Made by a program: the position numbers and the translations under genes
Origin: CAYRJD01 sp965247395
Lineage (GTDB): Bacteria > Actinomycetota > Acidimicrobiia > Acidimicrobiales > Poriferisodalaceae
DNA: 64,000 bases
Direction: 5' to 3'
NCBI GenBank assembly: GCA_965247395.1
Contig: OZ252012.1
Location: 1,426,001 to 1,490,000, forward strand
Part shown: piece by piece, positions 8,468 through 17,919 of the stretch
Layout of the letters: the number at the start of each line of letters is the position of its first letter
How positions within the stretch are numbered: the first letter of the stretch is position 1
The notes under the pieces: model-generated
Database searches by the model: none
The model's input: only the letters and a program-made list of their open reading frames with translations
Told to the model about the DNA's origin: nothing

Positions 8468-9781
8468 CTATGCCTCTGTGTTTGTTTGCGCAGAGCCTGG
8501 TTGCGCAAGCGCAGAATCTGTTTGCGCTGCCTCTGGCTCTGGTTGCGCAGAGCCTGGTTGCGCAAGCGCAGAATCTGTTTGCGTTGGTGCGGGTTCGCTG
8601 CCTTGGCTGCGGTGCTTGGCTGCCTTTTGAGCGCTGACCAGCAGTAGGTAGCCAGCAATGCCCACACCAAACACCGGCGCCAGCACCGCTACCGGGTTCC
8701 AGTCGTTGTTGTTCATCAGGTTGATAATGCTCACCACCATCAGCCAGAACAGCATCACAGGGATCAGCACTTTCCAGCCGAGCGACATGAGTTGGTCGTA
8801 GCGCAAGCGTGGCAGCGTGGCTCGGAACCACACGAACACAAATAGAAACCCGATGACCTTGGCTAGGAACCAGAAGGTGGGCCAGAAAAACGTCCAGCCG
8901 AAGAAGACCGGGCCGGCGGGGCCACCAAAGAACAGCGTCACCATGATGGCGGACATGGTGATTACGTTCATGAACTCGGCCAGAAAAAACAAGGCAAAGC
9001 GGATGGAGGAATACTCGGTGTGGAAACCGCCGACTAGTTCTTGCTCGGCTTCGACCAAGTCAAAGGGAGGTCGGTTTAGCTCCGCTGTAGCTGCGACGGC
9101 AAACACAAGGAACGGGATGATGCCGGTGGTTAGCAGCAGCCAGGTGTTGATACCGCCGGCTTGGGTGGCGACAATGCTGTGCGTTGAGAGCGTGCCGGTA
9201 ACGATGACCACCGCGACGACCGCCATGCCGAGTGGAGCTTCGTAGGAGATGGCTTGGGCAGAGGCTCGCACCGAGCCGATGAGCGGGTACTTAGAGCCGG
9301 ACGACCAGCCAGCCAGCATCACGCCGTAAACCGCTACCGACGACATCACCAGCAACAGCAGTATCCCGATGGGTGGGTCGGCTACCTGCGCGATGGTTTC
9401 TTTGCCGAAGATAGTGATGGTGCCGGTGCGGCCGGCTACGTCTTCAAACACGCCGCCGATGGGAACGATGGAAAACGCCACGAAAGCGGTTACCGCTGAG
9501 AGGTAAGGGGCGAGACGAAAGAGCAGTGGGTCTGCTGTCTCGGGTCGCAGGTCTTCTTTAAAAAAGAACTTGACACCGTCGGCGAAAGCCTGTAGGAGTC
9601 CCCACGGCCCGGCGACGTTGGGACCGATACGGTGCTGCATGTCTGCAATGAGCTTGCGCTCAAACCAGACCATGAACATGGTGGCGACCAGCAAAGCGAC
9701 GAAGGCGATCAGAATTTTGACGCCCATTACGGCAACGTCTCCCCAGTCGACGCCGTCTAAGAAGAGTGGATCGCCGGTCAT
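8468..9781 (-). CDS. nuoH: NADH-quinone oxidoreductase subunit H
   Basis: NuoH forms the entrance of the quinone chamber. The 437-residue protein has the family blocks MVWFERKLIADMQHRIGPN near residues 40-60, NRPPFDLVEAEQELVGGFHTEYSS and RATLPRLRYDQLM. Those blocks make the call secure. After the final membrane helix there is a tail of about 50 residues containing two copies of the unit QTDSALAQPGSAQ, encoded by a near-perfect DNA repeat (see 8480-8590). Its stop is 10 bases before the nuoI start, and its ATG overlaps the nuoG stop. Confidence 0.96.
   Translation of the reverse strand: MTGDPLFLDGVDWGDVAVMGVKILIAFVALLVATMFMVWFERKLIADMQHRIGPNVAGPWGLLQAFADGVKFFFKEDLRPETADPLLFRLAPYLSAVTAFVAFSIVPIGGVFEDVAGRTGTITIFGKETIAQVADPPIGILLLLVMSSVAVYGVMLAGWSSGSKYPLIGSVRASAQAISYEAPLGMAVVAVVIVTGTLSTHSIVATQAGGINTWLLLTTGIIPFLVFAVAATAELNRPPFDLVEAEQELVGGFHTEYSSIRFALFFLAEFMNVITMSAIMVTLFFGGPAGPVFFGWTFFWPTFWFLAKVIGFLFVFVWFRATLPRLRYDQLMSLGWKVLIPVMLFWLMVVSIINLMNNNDWNPVAVLAPVFGVGIAGYLLLVSAQKAAKHRSQGSEPAPTQTDSALAQPGSAQPEPEAAQTDSALAQPGSAQTNTEA
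8480..8590 (-). repeat. Direct repeat encoding the NuoH tail
   Basis: Two copies of a roughly 38-base unit (containing gcgcagagcctggttgcgca on the plus strand) lie about 58 bases apart within the 3' end of nuoH. In frame they encode two QTDSALAQPGSAQ units. The spacing keeps the reading frame. The repeat sits outside the conserved fold and looks like a slippage or duplication product. Confidence 0.8.
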
Positions 9782-12546
9782 TGGGTGTCTGCGGTTATGT
9801 GCACGTCAACAAACCGGTCGGTGGCTGCGAACAGCTCGCCGGGCTGGCTGGTGGGCTGATTCAGCCTTACAACCGCGTTGCCGCGGCTGACCGCGGGGCT
9901 GTCAAATACCGGGACGGTGATGCTCGCTCGCTGCGAAGTCAGCCGGACTTGGGTACCAGCAGTAACGCCGATAAGAGCGAAGTCTGTCGGGCTTACCAGC
10001 AAGGCCGGTCCAGGGGATAACTGCGCCAGCGAGGGTGAGTGGCTTACAGCGACACCCGCGTCGTAGAGGGAGCGAGTGGTTCCTAGTCGGAGCGCGTAAC
10101 CGTCGCGCGGTAATCCGACCGGATCGCCAACAGTCGCGCTACTCGTAGCCGCGCTATCCGCAGCAAGGCCAGCAGCAAGGCTGGCCAACACGCCTTCGCC
10201 GCCAAGCTGCTCTGCGGCGTTGGTTCCGCAGCCAGCAAAGCCGGGTATCTGGTGAGCGATCTCGTCAGTAATTTGGGCAGTGATTTCATCAGGGATCTCG
10301 GTGCGGCTAGCGAAACCCAGGTCGTGCCCGCAGTGGCGAGCTAACTCGGCGGCTATCAACCAATCTGGGCGTGCCGAAACCGGTGCCGTTACTACCTGCG
10401 ACACCGCTCGGACACGGCCTTCCAGGTTGGTAGTGGTGCCGTCTTTTTCGCCGAAGATGGCTGCCGGTAAGACAACGTCGGCAGCTTGCACCGAAGCGTT
10501 GCTAAATGCATCGACGGCTACGACTAAACCCGCGCCGGCCAGGCCATCCATCGCTAGCTGAGTGTCAAAGAAGTCCGCTAGCGGATCTGCACCCAGCAAG
10601 AACAACACATCAATGTCGCCCTTGGTGGCAGCAGCAAGGATGCCTGCAGTGTCTAGACCAGCGGGCACCGTGCTGGCCGTATCAAGGCCTGCAGACCCTG
10701 TGCCAGCTGTATCTTGACCAGCAGGGCTTGGTGCCAAACCCATGGCGAGAGCGCCGCGCACGTTGGCTCGGCGCAGCACCGGCAAGAACTTGGCGTGCGG
10801 TAATTGCTGAGCCAACAGTTGTGCGGCCGCACAGATCGACTCTTCGCTCTCGGCTAGCGACCCGCGACCTATCACCACCACGACCGAACCGTTGGCGAGC
10901 CGTTCGGTGAGAGCTTCTCGCTCGGGGCCTTCGGTAACAAGACCTGGATAGGCGGAGTTTGGAGCGGTCGGATCGATCAGGCTCTTGGCCGCAAGAGCGG
11001 CCTCACCACCCAAGCACTCCACCACATGCTTTGCGTAAGGGCGCAAACCGGTAGCAACCGGGCCGACCTCTACTAGCTGCGTGTTTGCGATGGCAGTGGG
11101 ATTGTTGTTATTGCCGATATTGCCCGTAGCGGCCGCGCGCAGTCGTAGATAGAGCACGGGCAGCTCTTCTTTGATGTCGGGCCCAAGCAACACAACGGTG
11201 TCTGCCTGGCAAGCCTCATCGATGGTTACGGCCGGAAGCTGCGCAAGCAGTGAAGCGGGCAGGCCGTCGTTTAGCTGGGCGTCAAGATGGCCGGTTGGGA
11301 AAACGGTTTGCGCCAACTTGGCCCAGGCGTAGGCGTCTTCGTTTGTCCCGTGCGCTCCGCCAATGACCGCCACTCCCGCCGGTCGTGCGGCGGTAACCGC
11401 AGCAGCAACCTTGGCTAACGCGGTGTTCCAGCTGACCGTTGTACTTGTTGCAGGGCTTACTGTTGGTTCACCACCATCGATTACACCAACTCCACCGAAC
11501 TCGTTCGTTGCAGTGCCTGCTGTTGAGTTTGTTGTAGTGCCTGCTACTGGGCTTGTTGCGGTGCTTGCTGTTGGTTCACCTGTGGTTGGGTCGTTTTCAA
11601 GCGATTGCGCTCCCGCCTGGCCGATCAACAGTGGAGCGGTAATGCGGTGATCGCTGTTATTGGCCTCAAAGGTGAAGCGGCCTTTGTCGCAAAGCCAGCC
11701 GTGATTAACGGCATCAACATCGACGCCAATAAAGCGCACTAGCTGGTCGCGCGAAGACTGAATAGACATGCCGCAGCCAACCGAGCAAGTAGTGCAAGTG
11801 GAGCCGGCCTCGCGCAAATCCCACGGCCGTGCCTTGAATCGATAGGGCGCCGCGGTGAGAGCACCGACCGGACAAAGATCAACGGTGTTGCCTGAGAAGT
11901 ACGAGCTAAACGGCTCGTCAGGGAAAGTGAGTATCTGAGTGTTGTAGCCACGCTCGGCGAAACTGATGAGCGGATCGCCAGCCACTTCGTCGGCAAAGCG
12001 AGTGCAGCGGTCGCACAAGATGCAGCGCTCGCGATCTAGATCAACAAGCTTGGAGACAGGGATGGGCTTTTGGAAGTGCCGCTTTTCTTCTACGAAGCGT
12101 GACTCTCCCGGGCCGTAGGCCAGAGTTTGATCCTGTAACGAGCACTCCCCGCCCTTGTCGCAGACCGGGCAATCAAGCGGGTGGTTAATGAGCAGATGCT
12201 CCAGCACGCCTTCTTGAACCTTTCGAGTCAGCTCAGACTCGGTATCAACGATCATCGACTCGGTCACGGTCACCATGCAAGAAGGCTGAAGCTGCGGGCC
12301 ACGGCCGGTGTCGATTTCGACCAGACACATCCGACACATGCCGACCGGGCTCATGCGTTCGTGGTAGCAAAACCGCGGGATGTAGACGTCGTGGCGTTGA
12401 GCAGCGGCGATAACTAGTTCGCCAGGTTCAGCGGCGATTTCTCGGCCATTGATTGTGACCGAGACTGTGCTGACTGCGGCGGTGCTGGTTACGTCAGTGC
12501 TGGTTTCGTCTGTGCTTGTTTCGACGGTGCTAGCTGTGTCAGTCAT
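9778..12546 (-). CDS. nuoG: NADH-quinone oxidoreductase subunit G
   Basis: NuoG is the large iron-sulfur subunit with a molybdopterin-oxidoreductase-like C-terminal domain that no longer binds molybdenum. The 922-residue protein begins with a Ser/Thr/Val-rich leader. It then has a 2Fe-2S ferredoxin domain (CYHERMSPVGMCRMC), the HPLDCPVCDKGGECSLQDQ motif, the RCILCDRCTRF cluster and a further CTTCSVGCG cluster near residue 255. The C-terminal half carries several Thr/Ala/Gly-rich low-complexity segments (for example around residues 315-350 and 610-640) that expand it beyond usual length. Start and stop both overlap neighbouring genes by four bases. Confidence 0.95.
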   Translation of the reverse strand: MTDTASTVETSTDETSTDVTSTAAVSTVSVTINGREIAAEPGELVIAAAQRHDVYIPRFCYHERMSPVGMCRMCLVEIDTGRGPQLQPSCMVTVTESMIVDTESELTRKVQEGVLEHLLINHPLDCPVCDKGGECSLQDQTLAYGPGESRFVEEKRHFQKPIPVSKLVDLDRERCILCDRCTRFADEVAGDPLISFAERGYNTQILTFPDEPFSSYFSGNTVDLCPVGALTAAPYRFKARPWDLREAGSTCTTCSVGCGMSIQSSRDQLVRFIGVDVDAVNHGWLCDKGRFTFEANNSDHRITAPLLIGQAGAQSLENDPTTGEPTASTATSPVAGTTTNSTAGTATNEFGGVGVIDGGEPTVSPATSTTVSWNTALAKVAAAVTAARPAGVAVIGGAHGTNEDAYAWAKLAQTVFPTGHLDAQLNDGLPASLLAQLPAVTIDEACQADTVVLLGPDIKEELPVLYLRLRAAATGNIGNNNNPTAIANTQLVEVGPVATGLRPYAKHVVECLGGEAALAAKSLIDPTAPNSAYPGLVTEGPEREALTERLANGSVVVVIGRGSLAESEESICAAAQLLAQQLPHAKFLPVLRRANVRGALAMGLAPSPAGQDTAGTGSAGLDTASTVPAGLDTAGILAAATKGDIDVLFLLGADPLADFFDTQLAMDGLAGAGLVVAVDAFSNASVQAADVVLPAAIFGEKDGTTTNLEGRVRAVSQVVTAPVSARPDWLIAAELARHCGHDLGFASRTEIPDEITAQITDEIAHQIPGFAGCGTNAAEQLGGEGVLASLAAGLAADSAATSSATVGDPVGLPRDGYALRLGTTRSLYDAGVAVSHSPSLAQLSPGPALLVSPTDFALIGVTAGTQVRLTSQRASITVPVFDSPAVSRGNAVVRLNQPTSQPGELFAATDRFVDVHITADTQ

Positions 12547-14081
12547 ACCGCCGCCGGTTTTGGTGTTGGATTAGCCGCATTTGGAATGGACGTAGTTGGA
12601 TTAGCCATGATCTCTACGGGCACCGCTGCCATGTTGGTTAGCTGCTCATCCATGTGAGCATTCGGCGCCACAAGAGCTTCGAACTCTTCGGGGAACAGCG
12701 TCATCGCCGAATGAACCGGCACATACGCCGACGGCCCTAGGAAACAAATTGTGGTCATGGCATAAGGAAAAGGGTGTGCTGCTAGGCCGCGGCTAGGCAC
12801 CGCCGCGTGTGGGAACTCATCGCCCGGGCAGATGGTTTGACCGACTTCGGTTAGCAGCTTTAGGTCACGGGGAGTGCCGTTGCCGTCGAGTATGCGACGC
12901 AGGATGCGCTCAAGCCAGGTGGCTCCTTCACGACAGGGTGTGCATTTGCCGCAGGATTCGTGGGCGTAAAACTTCGTCAGAGACAACGCCATAGCAACAA
13001 TGTCTGCGGTGTCGTCCATCACTATGACCGCGCCCGATCCGAGCATCGACCCCTCAGGGCCAACCGCGGAGGCTTCGTAAGGCAAGTCAAGCTGAGCGGA
13101 GGTAAACCACGGAGCCGAACCACCGCCGGGCACAAACGCTCGCAGCTCCCGGCCAGGCTTCATCCCTTGGCTGTAGTGCTCGCCCATGATCAGGTCGCCG
13201 AAAGTAGTGGCGCCGTTGGTGATCTCATAAACACCGGGGCGCTGCACCTGTCCGCTGACCGCCACCATGCGAGTGCCCGGAGAAGTCTCAGTGCCGATGG
13301 CGGTGAATGCGGCAGCGCCGTTGGTGATGATCCACGGCAGGTTCGAAAGCGTCTCAACGTTGTTGACGATGGTGGGCTTGTTATAGAGGCCTAGCACGGC
13401 TGGAAAATATGGCGGCTTTTGGCGAGGCATACCGCGCTTGCCTTCCAGGCTCTCGATGAGCGCCGTCTCTTCGCCGACCACGTATGCGCCAGCACCCCAG
13501 TGCAAGGTGATATCAACCGAAAGATCGCTGCCCATGATGTTGCGTCCCACGTAACCAGCGGTGTAAGCCTCGTTAAGGGCTTGACAAACACGCTCTTGAG
13601 CGAGCGCCATTTCGCCACGTACATATAGGAAACATTGCGACAAGCCGACGGCATAACAGGTGAGCAAGCAGCCTTCGATTAGCTGATGCGGATCTAGCTC
13701 CATCAGCAGGCGGTCTTTGTAAGTGCCCGGCTCGGACTCGTCACCGTTCACCACTAAATAACGCGGCCATACGCCGGGTGGGCAAAACCCCCATTTGACA
13801 CCGGCGGGAAAGCCGGCGCCACCGCGACCGAGCAGCGTGGCCGAACGGACCTCTTCGTGGATTTCATTCGGGGTGCGGCTAAGCGCCGTGCGCAGTGCTT
13901 GATACCCACCGGTGGCTTCGTAGCCCGTCAGCGTGTGCGCATCTGCAACATCGAAACGGCTGGTGACGACGCGAACTGGCGCTTTAGGGTCGTCAGCGCT
14001 GGGTGGGATGTAACCAGCTGCGCGTGGTACTGGGCGATCGATGCCGGGCTGGGCTGGCGACTGGTCCTGGACCTGATTCAT
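12543..14081 (-). CDS. nuoF: NADH-quinone oxidoreductase subunit F
   Basis: NuoF oxidises NADH and holds FMN and the N3 4Fe-4S cluster. The 512-residue protein shows the nucleotide-binding GRGGAGFPAGVKWGF motif, the FMN-site stretch GDESEPGTYKDR, GAYVVGEETALIESLEG, and the N3 ligands in ESCGKCTPCREG with a fourth Cys in MTTICFLG. Between the GQTICPG segment and that last Cys there is an extra stretch of roughly 20 residues. The N-terminal 50 residues and the last 20 are low-complexity. The start overlaps nuoE by four bases. Confidence 0.96.
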   Translation of the reverse strand: MNQVQDQSPAQPGIDRPVPRAAGYIPPSADDPKAPVRVVTSRFDVADAHTLTGYEATGGYQALRTALSRTPNEIHEEVRSATLLGRGGAGFPAGVKWGFCPPGVWPRYLVVNGDESEPGTYKDRLLMELDPHQLIEGCLLTCYAVGLSQCFLYVRGEMALAQERVCQALNEAYTAGYVGRNIMGSDLSVDITLHWGAGAYVVGEETALIESLEGKRGMPRQKPPYFPAVLGLYNKPTIVNNVETLSNLPWIITNGAAAFTAIGTETSPGTRMVAVSGQVQRPGVYEITNGATTFGDLIMGEHYSQGMKPGRELRAFVPGGGSAPWFTSAQLDLPYEASAVGPEGSMLGSGAVIVMDDTADIVAMALSLTKFYAHESCGKCTPCREGATWLERILRRILDGNGTPRDLKLLTEVGQTICPGDEFPHAAVPSRGLAAHPFPYAMTTICFLGPSAYVPVHSAMTLFPEEFEALVAPNAHMDEQLTNMAAVPVEIMANPTTSIPNAANPTPKPAAV

Positions 14082-14701
14082 TGGGTCTGGTCTTGGTCGT
14101 TGCGGCTCAGCCAGACGGGAGCCTCGGTGACAAGTTCTGGTGCTACCGCACCGACGACTGCTTCAGCCGGGATTGTTTGACGCACACGTGCCAAGGTGCC
14201 GTGCGGGGGGATTTCATCTGACAGCTTTTTGTTGGAGAGATCGTCTACCAGGGCGTCAAAATCGGCCGGAGTAACGCGGTAGCGATAGCGATAGTTGACC
14301 TGCAGGCACGGTGCTTCGGTGCAGGCGGCTTGGCATTCGGCGGGAGACAGGGTGAACATGCCGTCAGGGGTGGTACCACCGGCGTGAACTCCTAAACGCT
14401 GTTCGGCGTGAGCCATCAGATCGTCAGCGCCCGCTAATGCGCAGCTGGTGGTAACGCAGACGTTCACTAGGTAGCGCCCTACCGGCTCACGTTTGAACAT
14501 CTCATAAAACGAGCAGGTTCCAAGCACCTGAGCGGCCGTAGAGCCGACCAGTCCAGCGATTTCGGACATGGCTTCTTCGCTGACCCAGCCTTGCTGTTCT
14601 TGCGCTAGATGCAGCAGGGGGATGGTTGCCGAGAGTGGGCGGGGGTAGCGCTGGATGATTTCTTGAGCCAACGCCTTGTTGTCTTCGTTAAAAAAACTCA
14701 A
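14078..14701 (-). CDS. nuoE: NADH-quinone oxidoreductase subunit E
   Basis: NuoE is the thioredoxin-like 24 kDa subunit with the N1a 2Fe-2S cluster. All four cluster cysteines are visible in the usual spacing, in VCVTTSC and ECQAACTEAPC. The 207-residue protein is slightly long because of a C-terminal extension after the VDDLSNKK region. The gene overlaps nuoD and nuoF by four bases on each side, indicating tight coupling in the E-F-G electron-input module. Confidence 0.95.
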   Translation of the reverse strand: MSFFNEDNKALAQEIIQRYPRPLSATIPLLHLAQEQQGWVSEEAMSEIAGLVGSTAAQVLGTCSFYEMFKREPVGRYLVNVCVTTSCALAGADDLMAHAEQRLGVHAGGTTPDGMFTLSPAECQAACTEAPCLQVNYRYRYRVTPADFDALVDDLSNKKLSDEIPPHGTLARVRQTIPAEAVVGAVAPELVTEAPVWLSRNDQDQTQ

Positions 14702-16176
14702 CGATCCACTTCCCCCATTATCGGATCGATGGAAGATATAACCGCGACGGCGTCGGCCAGCAGGCCACCGTGCATCATGTGCGGCAAGGCCTGCAGATTG
14801 ATGAAAGAGGGCGCGCGGATATGGACGCGTTGCGGCTTAGGCCCACCGTCTGAAACTAGATAGCAGCCGAGCTCACCACGGGGCGATTCGACAGCTACGT
14901 ACACCTCACCGGCGGGCACTTTGGAGCCCTCGGTGAAGATCTTGAAGTGGTGGATGAGCGCTTCCATTGACTCATTCAGGCGCGCTCGCGGTGGAGGTGT
15001 GATCTTGCGATCTTGTGTGCGATATGGGCCGGACGGCATGTTGTCCACACATTGCGCCACGATGCGCATTGACTCGCGTACCTCGTTTAGCCGTATTGCA
15101 TAGCGGTCGAAGGTGTCGCCGTAGGCGCCGACCACCACGTCGAACTCCACTTCTTCGTAAGCGAGGTAGGGCATGGCGCGACGCAGATCCCAGGCCTCGC
15201 CGGTGGAACGCAGGATGGGGCCAGTAATCGAGAGCGCTAGCGCTTCTTCGGTGGTGATGAGGCCTACGTCTTGGGTGCGGTCGCGCCAGATCGGCTGGCC
15301 GGTCATCAGCGTGTCGAATTGTTCTAGGCGTTGCGGCAGCAAGGCGAGAATCTTGGCAACGTCTTCTTCCCAACCGTCAGACAAATCGGCGGCTACTCCC
15401 CCTGGGCGGATGTAGTTGTGGTTCATCCGCAGGCCGGTGACTTTTTCAAAAAAGCGAAGGATTTCTTCGCGCTCGCGCCAGCCGTAAAGCATCATGCCGA
15501 CCGCTCCTAGATCCATGCCGTTGGTGGCGAGGAACAACAGGTGCGATGCCATGCGGTTTAGCTCGCACATCAGCATGCGTATCCAGGTGGCGCGTGCGGG
15601 CACTTCAACACCCATCAGCTCCTCGACGGCGAGCGCGAAAACAAGCTCATTGAACAGCGGTGAGGCGTAGTCCATGCGAGTGACGTTGGTGGGGCCTTGA
15701 AGGTAGGTGAGCGCCTCGGCGGTTTTTTCCATGCCGGTGTGGAGGTAGCCGATGATCGGCTTGGAGCGCAGCACGGTTTCGCCTTCGAGCTCCATGGTTA
15801 TACGCAGCACGCCGTGGGTGGACGGGTGCTGTGGTCCCATGTTGATGAGCATGGGTGCGTCGGTGATTTCGGTTTCGGGCGTAGGCCCCGGTGGTTCAGC
15901 GGCTGTGGAGTCAGGGCTTGTTGCGGCAGGGCTTGTTGAGTCGGTGTTTATGTTTGTTGCGTCAGCGTCAGGCGATGGATCGCTGAGTTGAGTGCCAGCG
16001 GCGATTTCGGCTGCGACAGATGCTTCGGACATGCGCAAGACCGCTTCAGGGTTGCGCAGGCCGACGCGTGGAATGCGTGGAATGGCCGGTGCCGGGTTGG
16101 GCTCAGCTGTGCTGGTGGCTGCGGCAGTGCTGGTAGCTGCGCCGGTGTTGGGTTCGGCTGTGTTGGTTTCGGTCAT
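14698..16176 (-). CDS. nuoD: NADH-quinone oxidoreductase subunit D
   Basis: NuoD is the 49 kDa subunit that lines the quinone-binding site. The conserved part starts near residue 105 with MLINMGPQHPSTHGVLR and continues with the GYLHTGMEK and NYIRPGG blocks, ending in the family C-terminus SIDPIMGEVDR. The first 100 residues are an unusual extension rich in Thr, Ala, Pro and Asn with repeated TAEPN and TSTA units. Total length is 492 aa, against roughly 400 for the family. An internal start closer to residue 105 is possible, but the ATG at 16176 overlaps nuoC by four bases, which favours it. Confidence 0.95.
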   Translation of the reverse strand: MTETNTAEPNTGAATSTAAATSTAEPNPAPAIPRIPRVGLRNPEAVLRMSEASVAAEIAAGTQLSDPSPDADATNINTDSTSPAATSPDSTAAEPPGPTPETEITDAPMLINMGPQHPSTHGVLRITMELEGETVLRSKPIIGYLHTGMEKTAEALTYLQGPTNVTRMDYASPLFNELVFALAVEELMGVEVPARATWIRMLMCELNRMASHLLFLATNGMDLGAVGMMLYGWREREEILRFFEKVTGLRMNHNYIRPGGVAADLSDGWEEDVAKILALLPQRLEQFDTLMTGQPIWRDRTQDVGLITTEEALALSITGPILRSTGEAWDLRRAMPYLAYEEVEFDVVVGAYGDTFDRYAIRLNEVRESMRIVAQCVDNMPSGPYRTQDRKITPPPRARLNESMEALIHHFKIFTEGSKVPAGEVYVAVESPRGELGCYLVSDGGPKPQRVHIRAPSFINLQALPHMMHGGLLADAVAVISSIDPIMGEVDR

Positions 16177-16757
16177 CGGCCGGGGACCGCCTTGAACTGC
16201 ACCGGAATGGCACCGATGTCATAGTCCTTGCGCAGCGGGTGCCCTTCCCAGTCTTCGGGCAGCAGGATGCGGCTGGGATCTGGGTGCCCCTCGAAGACGA
16301 TTCCGAACAGATCGGCTGCCTCACGCTCTGGTGCCTCAGCGCCCGGGAACAGATGAGTGATCGTGGGGATGGAGGGATCGTCGCCGGTTACCTGCGCACG
16401 TACGCGTGTGCGGCGAAGCGCGGGCATGTCAAGCAGATTCACGACTATTTCGTAGCGTTCGGCCGGGATTGATTCGGGTAGTTGACGGTGAGAGTTCGTG
16501 AGCGAATCGGTCGCGCAAACATCCACGCAAAACCGATAGCCGTCATCGTGGAGAGACTGAATTAGCGGCAGATATTGCTCGACCGTGCAGTGCCAGACGG
16601 ACTGACCTGAGGCAGAGGTTGTTTCAACAGCTGCACTTTGTCTTGCCGTGCTTTGTGTTGCGCCTGCGGCGGGCGCGTCGCCCTCGTCTACAGCCGCTGA
16701 AGGCGTGTTCGTGCTCTCGGTAGAGCTATCGGTCACGAGATTCGTCCAGCGGCTCAT
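16173..16757 (-). CDS. nuoC: NADH-quinone oxidoreductase subunit C
   Basis: This 194-residue NuoC belongs to the complete nuo set. The core contains the family block EREAADLFGIVFEGHPD and the LPEDWEGHPLRKDYDIG stretch. The N-terminal 50 residues are Thr/Ser/Ala-rich linker. Two starts are possible: ATG at 16757, which overlaps nuoB by 32 bases, or GTG at 16736, which overlaps it by about ten bases. The second would be more usual for this operon. Nothing is missing from the core. Confidence 0.93.
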   Translation of the reverse strand: MSRWTNLVTDSSTESTNTPSAAVDEGDAPAAGATQSTARQSAAVETTSASGQSVWHCTVEQYLPLIQSLHDDGYRFCVDVCATDSLTNSHRQLPESIPAERYEIVVNLLDMPALRRTRVRAQVTGDDPSIPTITHLFPGAEAPEREAADLFGIVFEGHPDPSRILLPEDWEGHPLRKDYDIGAIPVQFKAVPGR

Positions 16758-17367
16758 TGACGTTGGAACTGTTTTGCTCGTGTTGCGCAGGCTCTGACTG
16801 CGCAGGCCCTGTCTGGTCTAGATCTAGCTGAGCGCCAACGCCGGTTTGCTTACGACGTTGGGTTAGCTCGCCGGAGCCGATCTTTTCGTGCAGCGCCAAG
16901 ATGGTGTGAAGCAGCGTTTCCGGACCAGGCGGGCAGCCGGGTGCATACATGTCCACCGGCACCACCTGGTCGACACCTTGAACGATGGCGTAGTTGTTGA
17001 ACATGCCTCCGCTGGACGCACAAACACCCATCGCGATCACCCATTTGGGTTCGGCCATTTGGTCGTAGATGGTGCGCAGCACTGGTGCCATCTTTTGGCT
17101 GACACGCCCGGCCACGATCATCAGATCGGCCTGGCGCGGTGAGGCGCGAAAGGTTTCCATGCCGAAACGAGCCAGGTCGTAATGCGCGGTGCCGGTGGCC
17201 ATCATTTCGATCGCACAACAGGCCAAGCCGAAAGTGGCTGGCATCAACGAACGGCGACGTGCCCACTTCACCAACTCTTCGATGGGCGCGGTGAACACGT
17301 TGTGTCGCAAGCCCGCCAAGCCGTCGCCAATCCCTAGCTCAGACTTCAGTTCGGTGATATCGGCCAT
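16726..17367 (-). CDS. nuoB: NADH-quinone oxidoreductase subunit B
   Basis: This NuoB (213 aa) holds cluster N2 in the complete complex I. The Cys pair in FGLACCAIEMM, the Cys in MGVCASSGG and the one in YAPGCPPGPE are all present. The open frame begins far upstream within nuoA, but ATG at 17367 (MADITELKSEL) shares a base with the nuoA stop (TAATG) and fits the family. A C-terminal extension of about 45 residues is Gln/Asn/Glu-rich. It differs clearly from the second NuoB at 650-1153. Confidence 0.95.
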   Translation of the reverse strand: MADITELKSELGIGDGLAGLRHNVFTAPIEELVKWARRRSLMPATFGLACCAIEMMATGTAHYDLARFGMETFRASPRQADLMIVAGRVSQKMAPVLRTIYDQMAEPKWVIAMGVCASSGGMFNNYAIVQGVDQVVPVDMYAPGCPPGPETLLHTILALHEKIGSGELTQRRKQTGVGAQLDLDQTGPAQSEPAQHEQNSSNVNEPLDESRDR

Positions 17368-17885
17368 TAGGCGGCTTGTTCTGTAGTGGCAACTGTTTGC
17401 GCTGCGGCGGCTTGCTTTGCGGTGGAACGGTTTTGGCTGTGAGCGTACTGACGCCCCTCTAAGCCAACCTGTCGAACGCCGGAACCGACCGGCGGTGTTT
17501 GGGCTGGCTTGGCTAGAAGAGCTCGGCGCACAGGACCCCATTCGAGGCCACCCATCGCTAACTCATAAACGAACGACAAAAAGAAAATCACTACGAACAT
17601 CAGCATCGCTAAGAAACCAAACAGGCCTAGCTGGTTGTTGGTAACCGCCCACGGATACAAGAACACGATCTCAATGTCGAACATGATGAACAGCATCGCC
17701 ACCAGATAGAAGCGCACCGGATAACGCTCGGGTAGGTCGGCCTGATCTGTAATGCCACATTCATAGGGAGCGATCTTGGGAGCGGTGGCTCGTCTAGGTG
17801 CGAGCAGACGAGAGGTAGCGACGCTCAACAGAACGAACACCACCGCTAAACCGGCTAACACCACGACTGGCAGATATTGCTCCAT
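17367..17885 (-). CDS. nuoA: NADH-quinone oxidoreductase subunit A
   Basis: This is the first gene of the complete nuo set. The 172-residue product has three membrane helices and the NuoA signature YECGITDQADLPERYPVRFY, followed by MFDIEIVFLYPWA. After the third helix there is a hydrophilic tail of about 55 residues (Ala/Gln/Thr-rich) that is long for NuoA. A 34-base gap separates it from the upstream membrane protein gene, so complex I is probably co-transcribed with the quinol oxidoreductase genes. Confidence 0.94.
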   Translation of the reverse strand: MEQYLPVVVLAGLAVVFVLLSVATSRLLAPRRATAPKIAPYECGITDQADLPERYPVRFYLVAMLFIMFDIEIVFLYPWAVTNNQLGLFGFLAMLMFVVIFFLSFVYELAMGGLEWGPVRRALLAKPAQTPPVGSGVRQVGLEGRQYAHSQNRSTAKQAAAAQTVATTEQAA

Positions 17886-17919
17886 GGCGCTAGCAGCTTA
17901 TTGAGTTAGCGCAGGGTGT

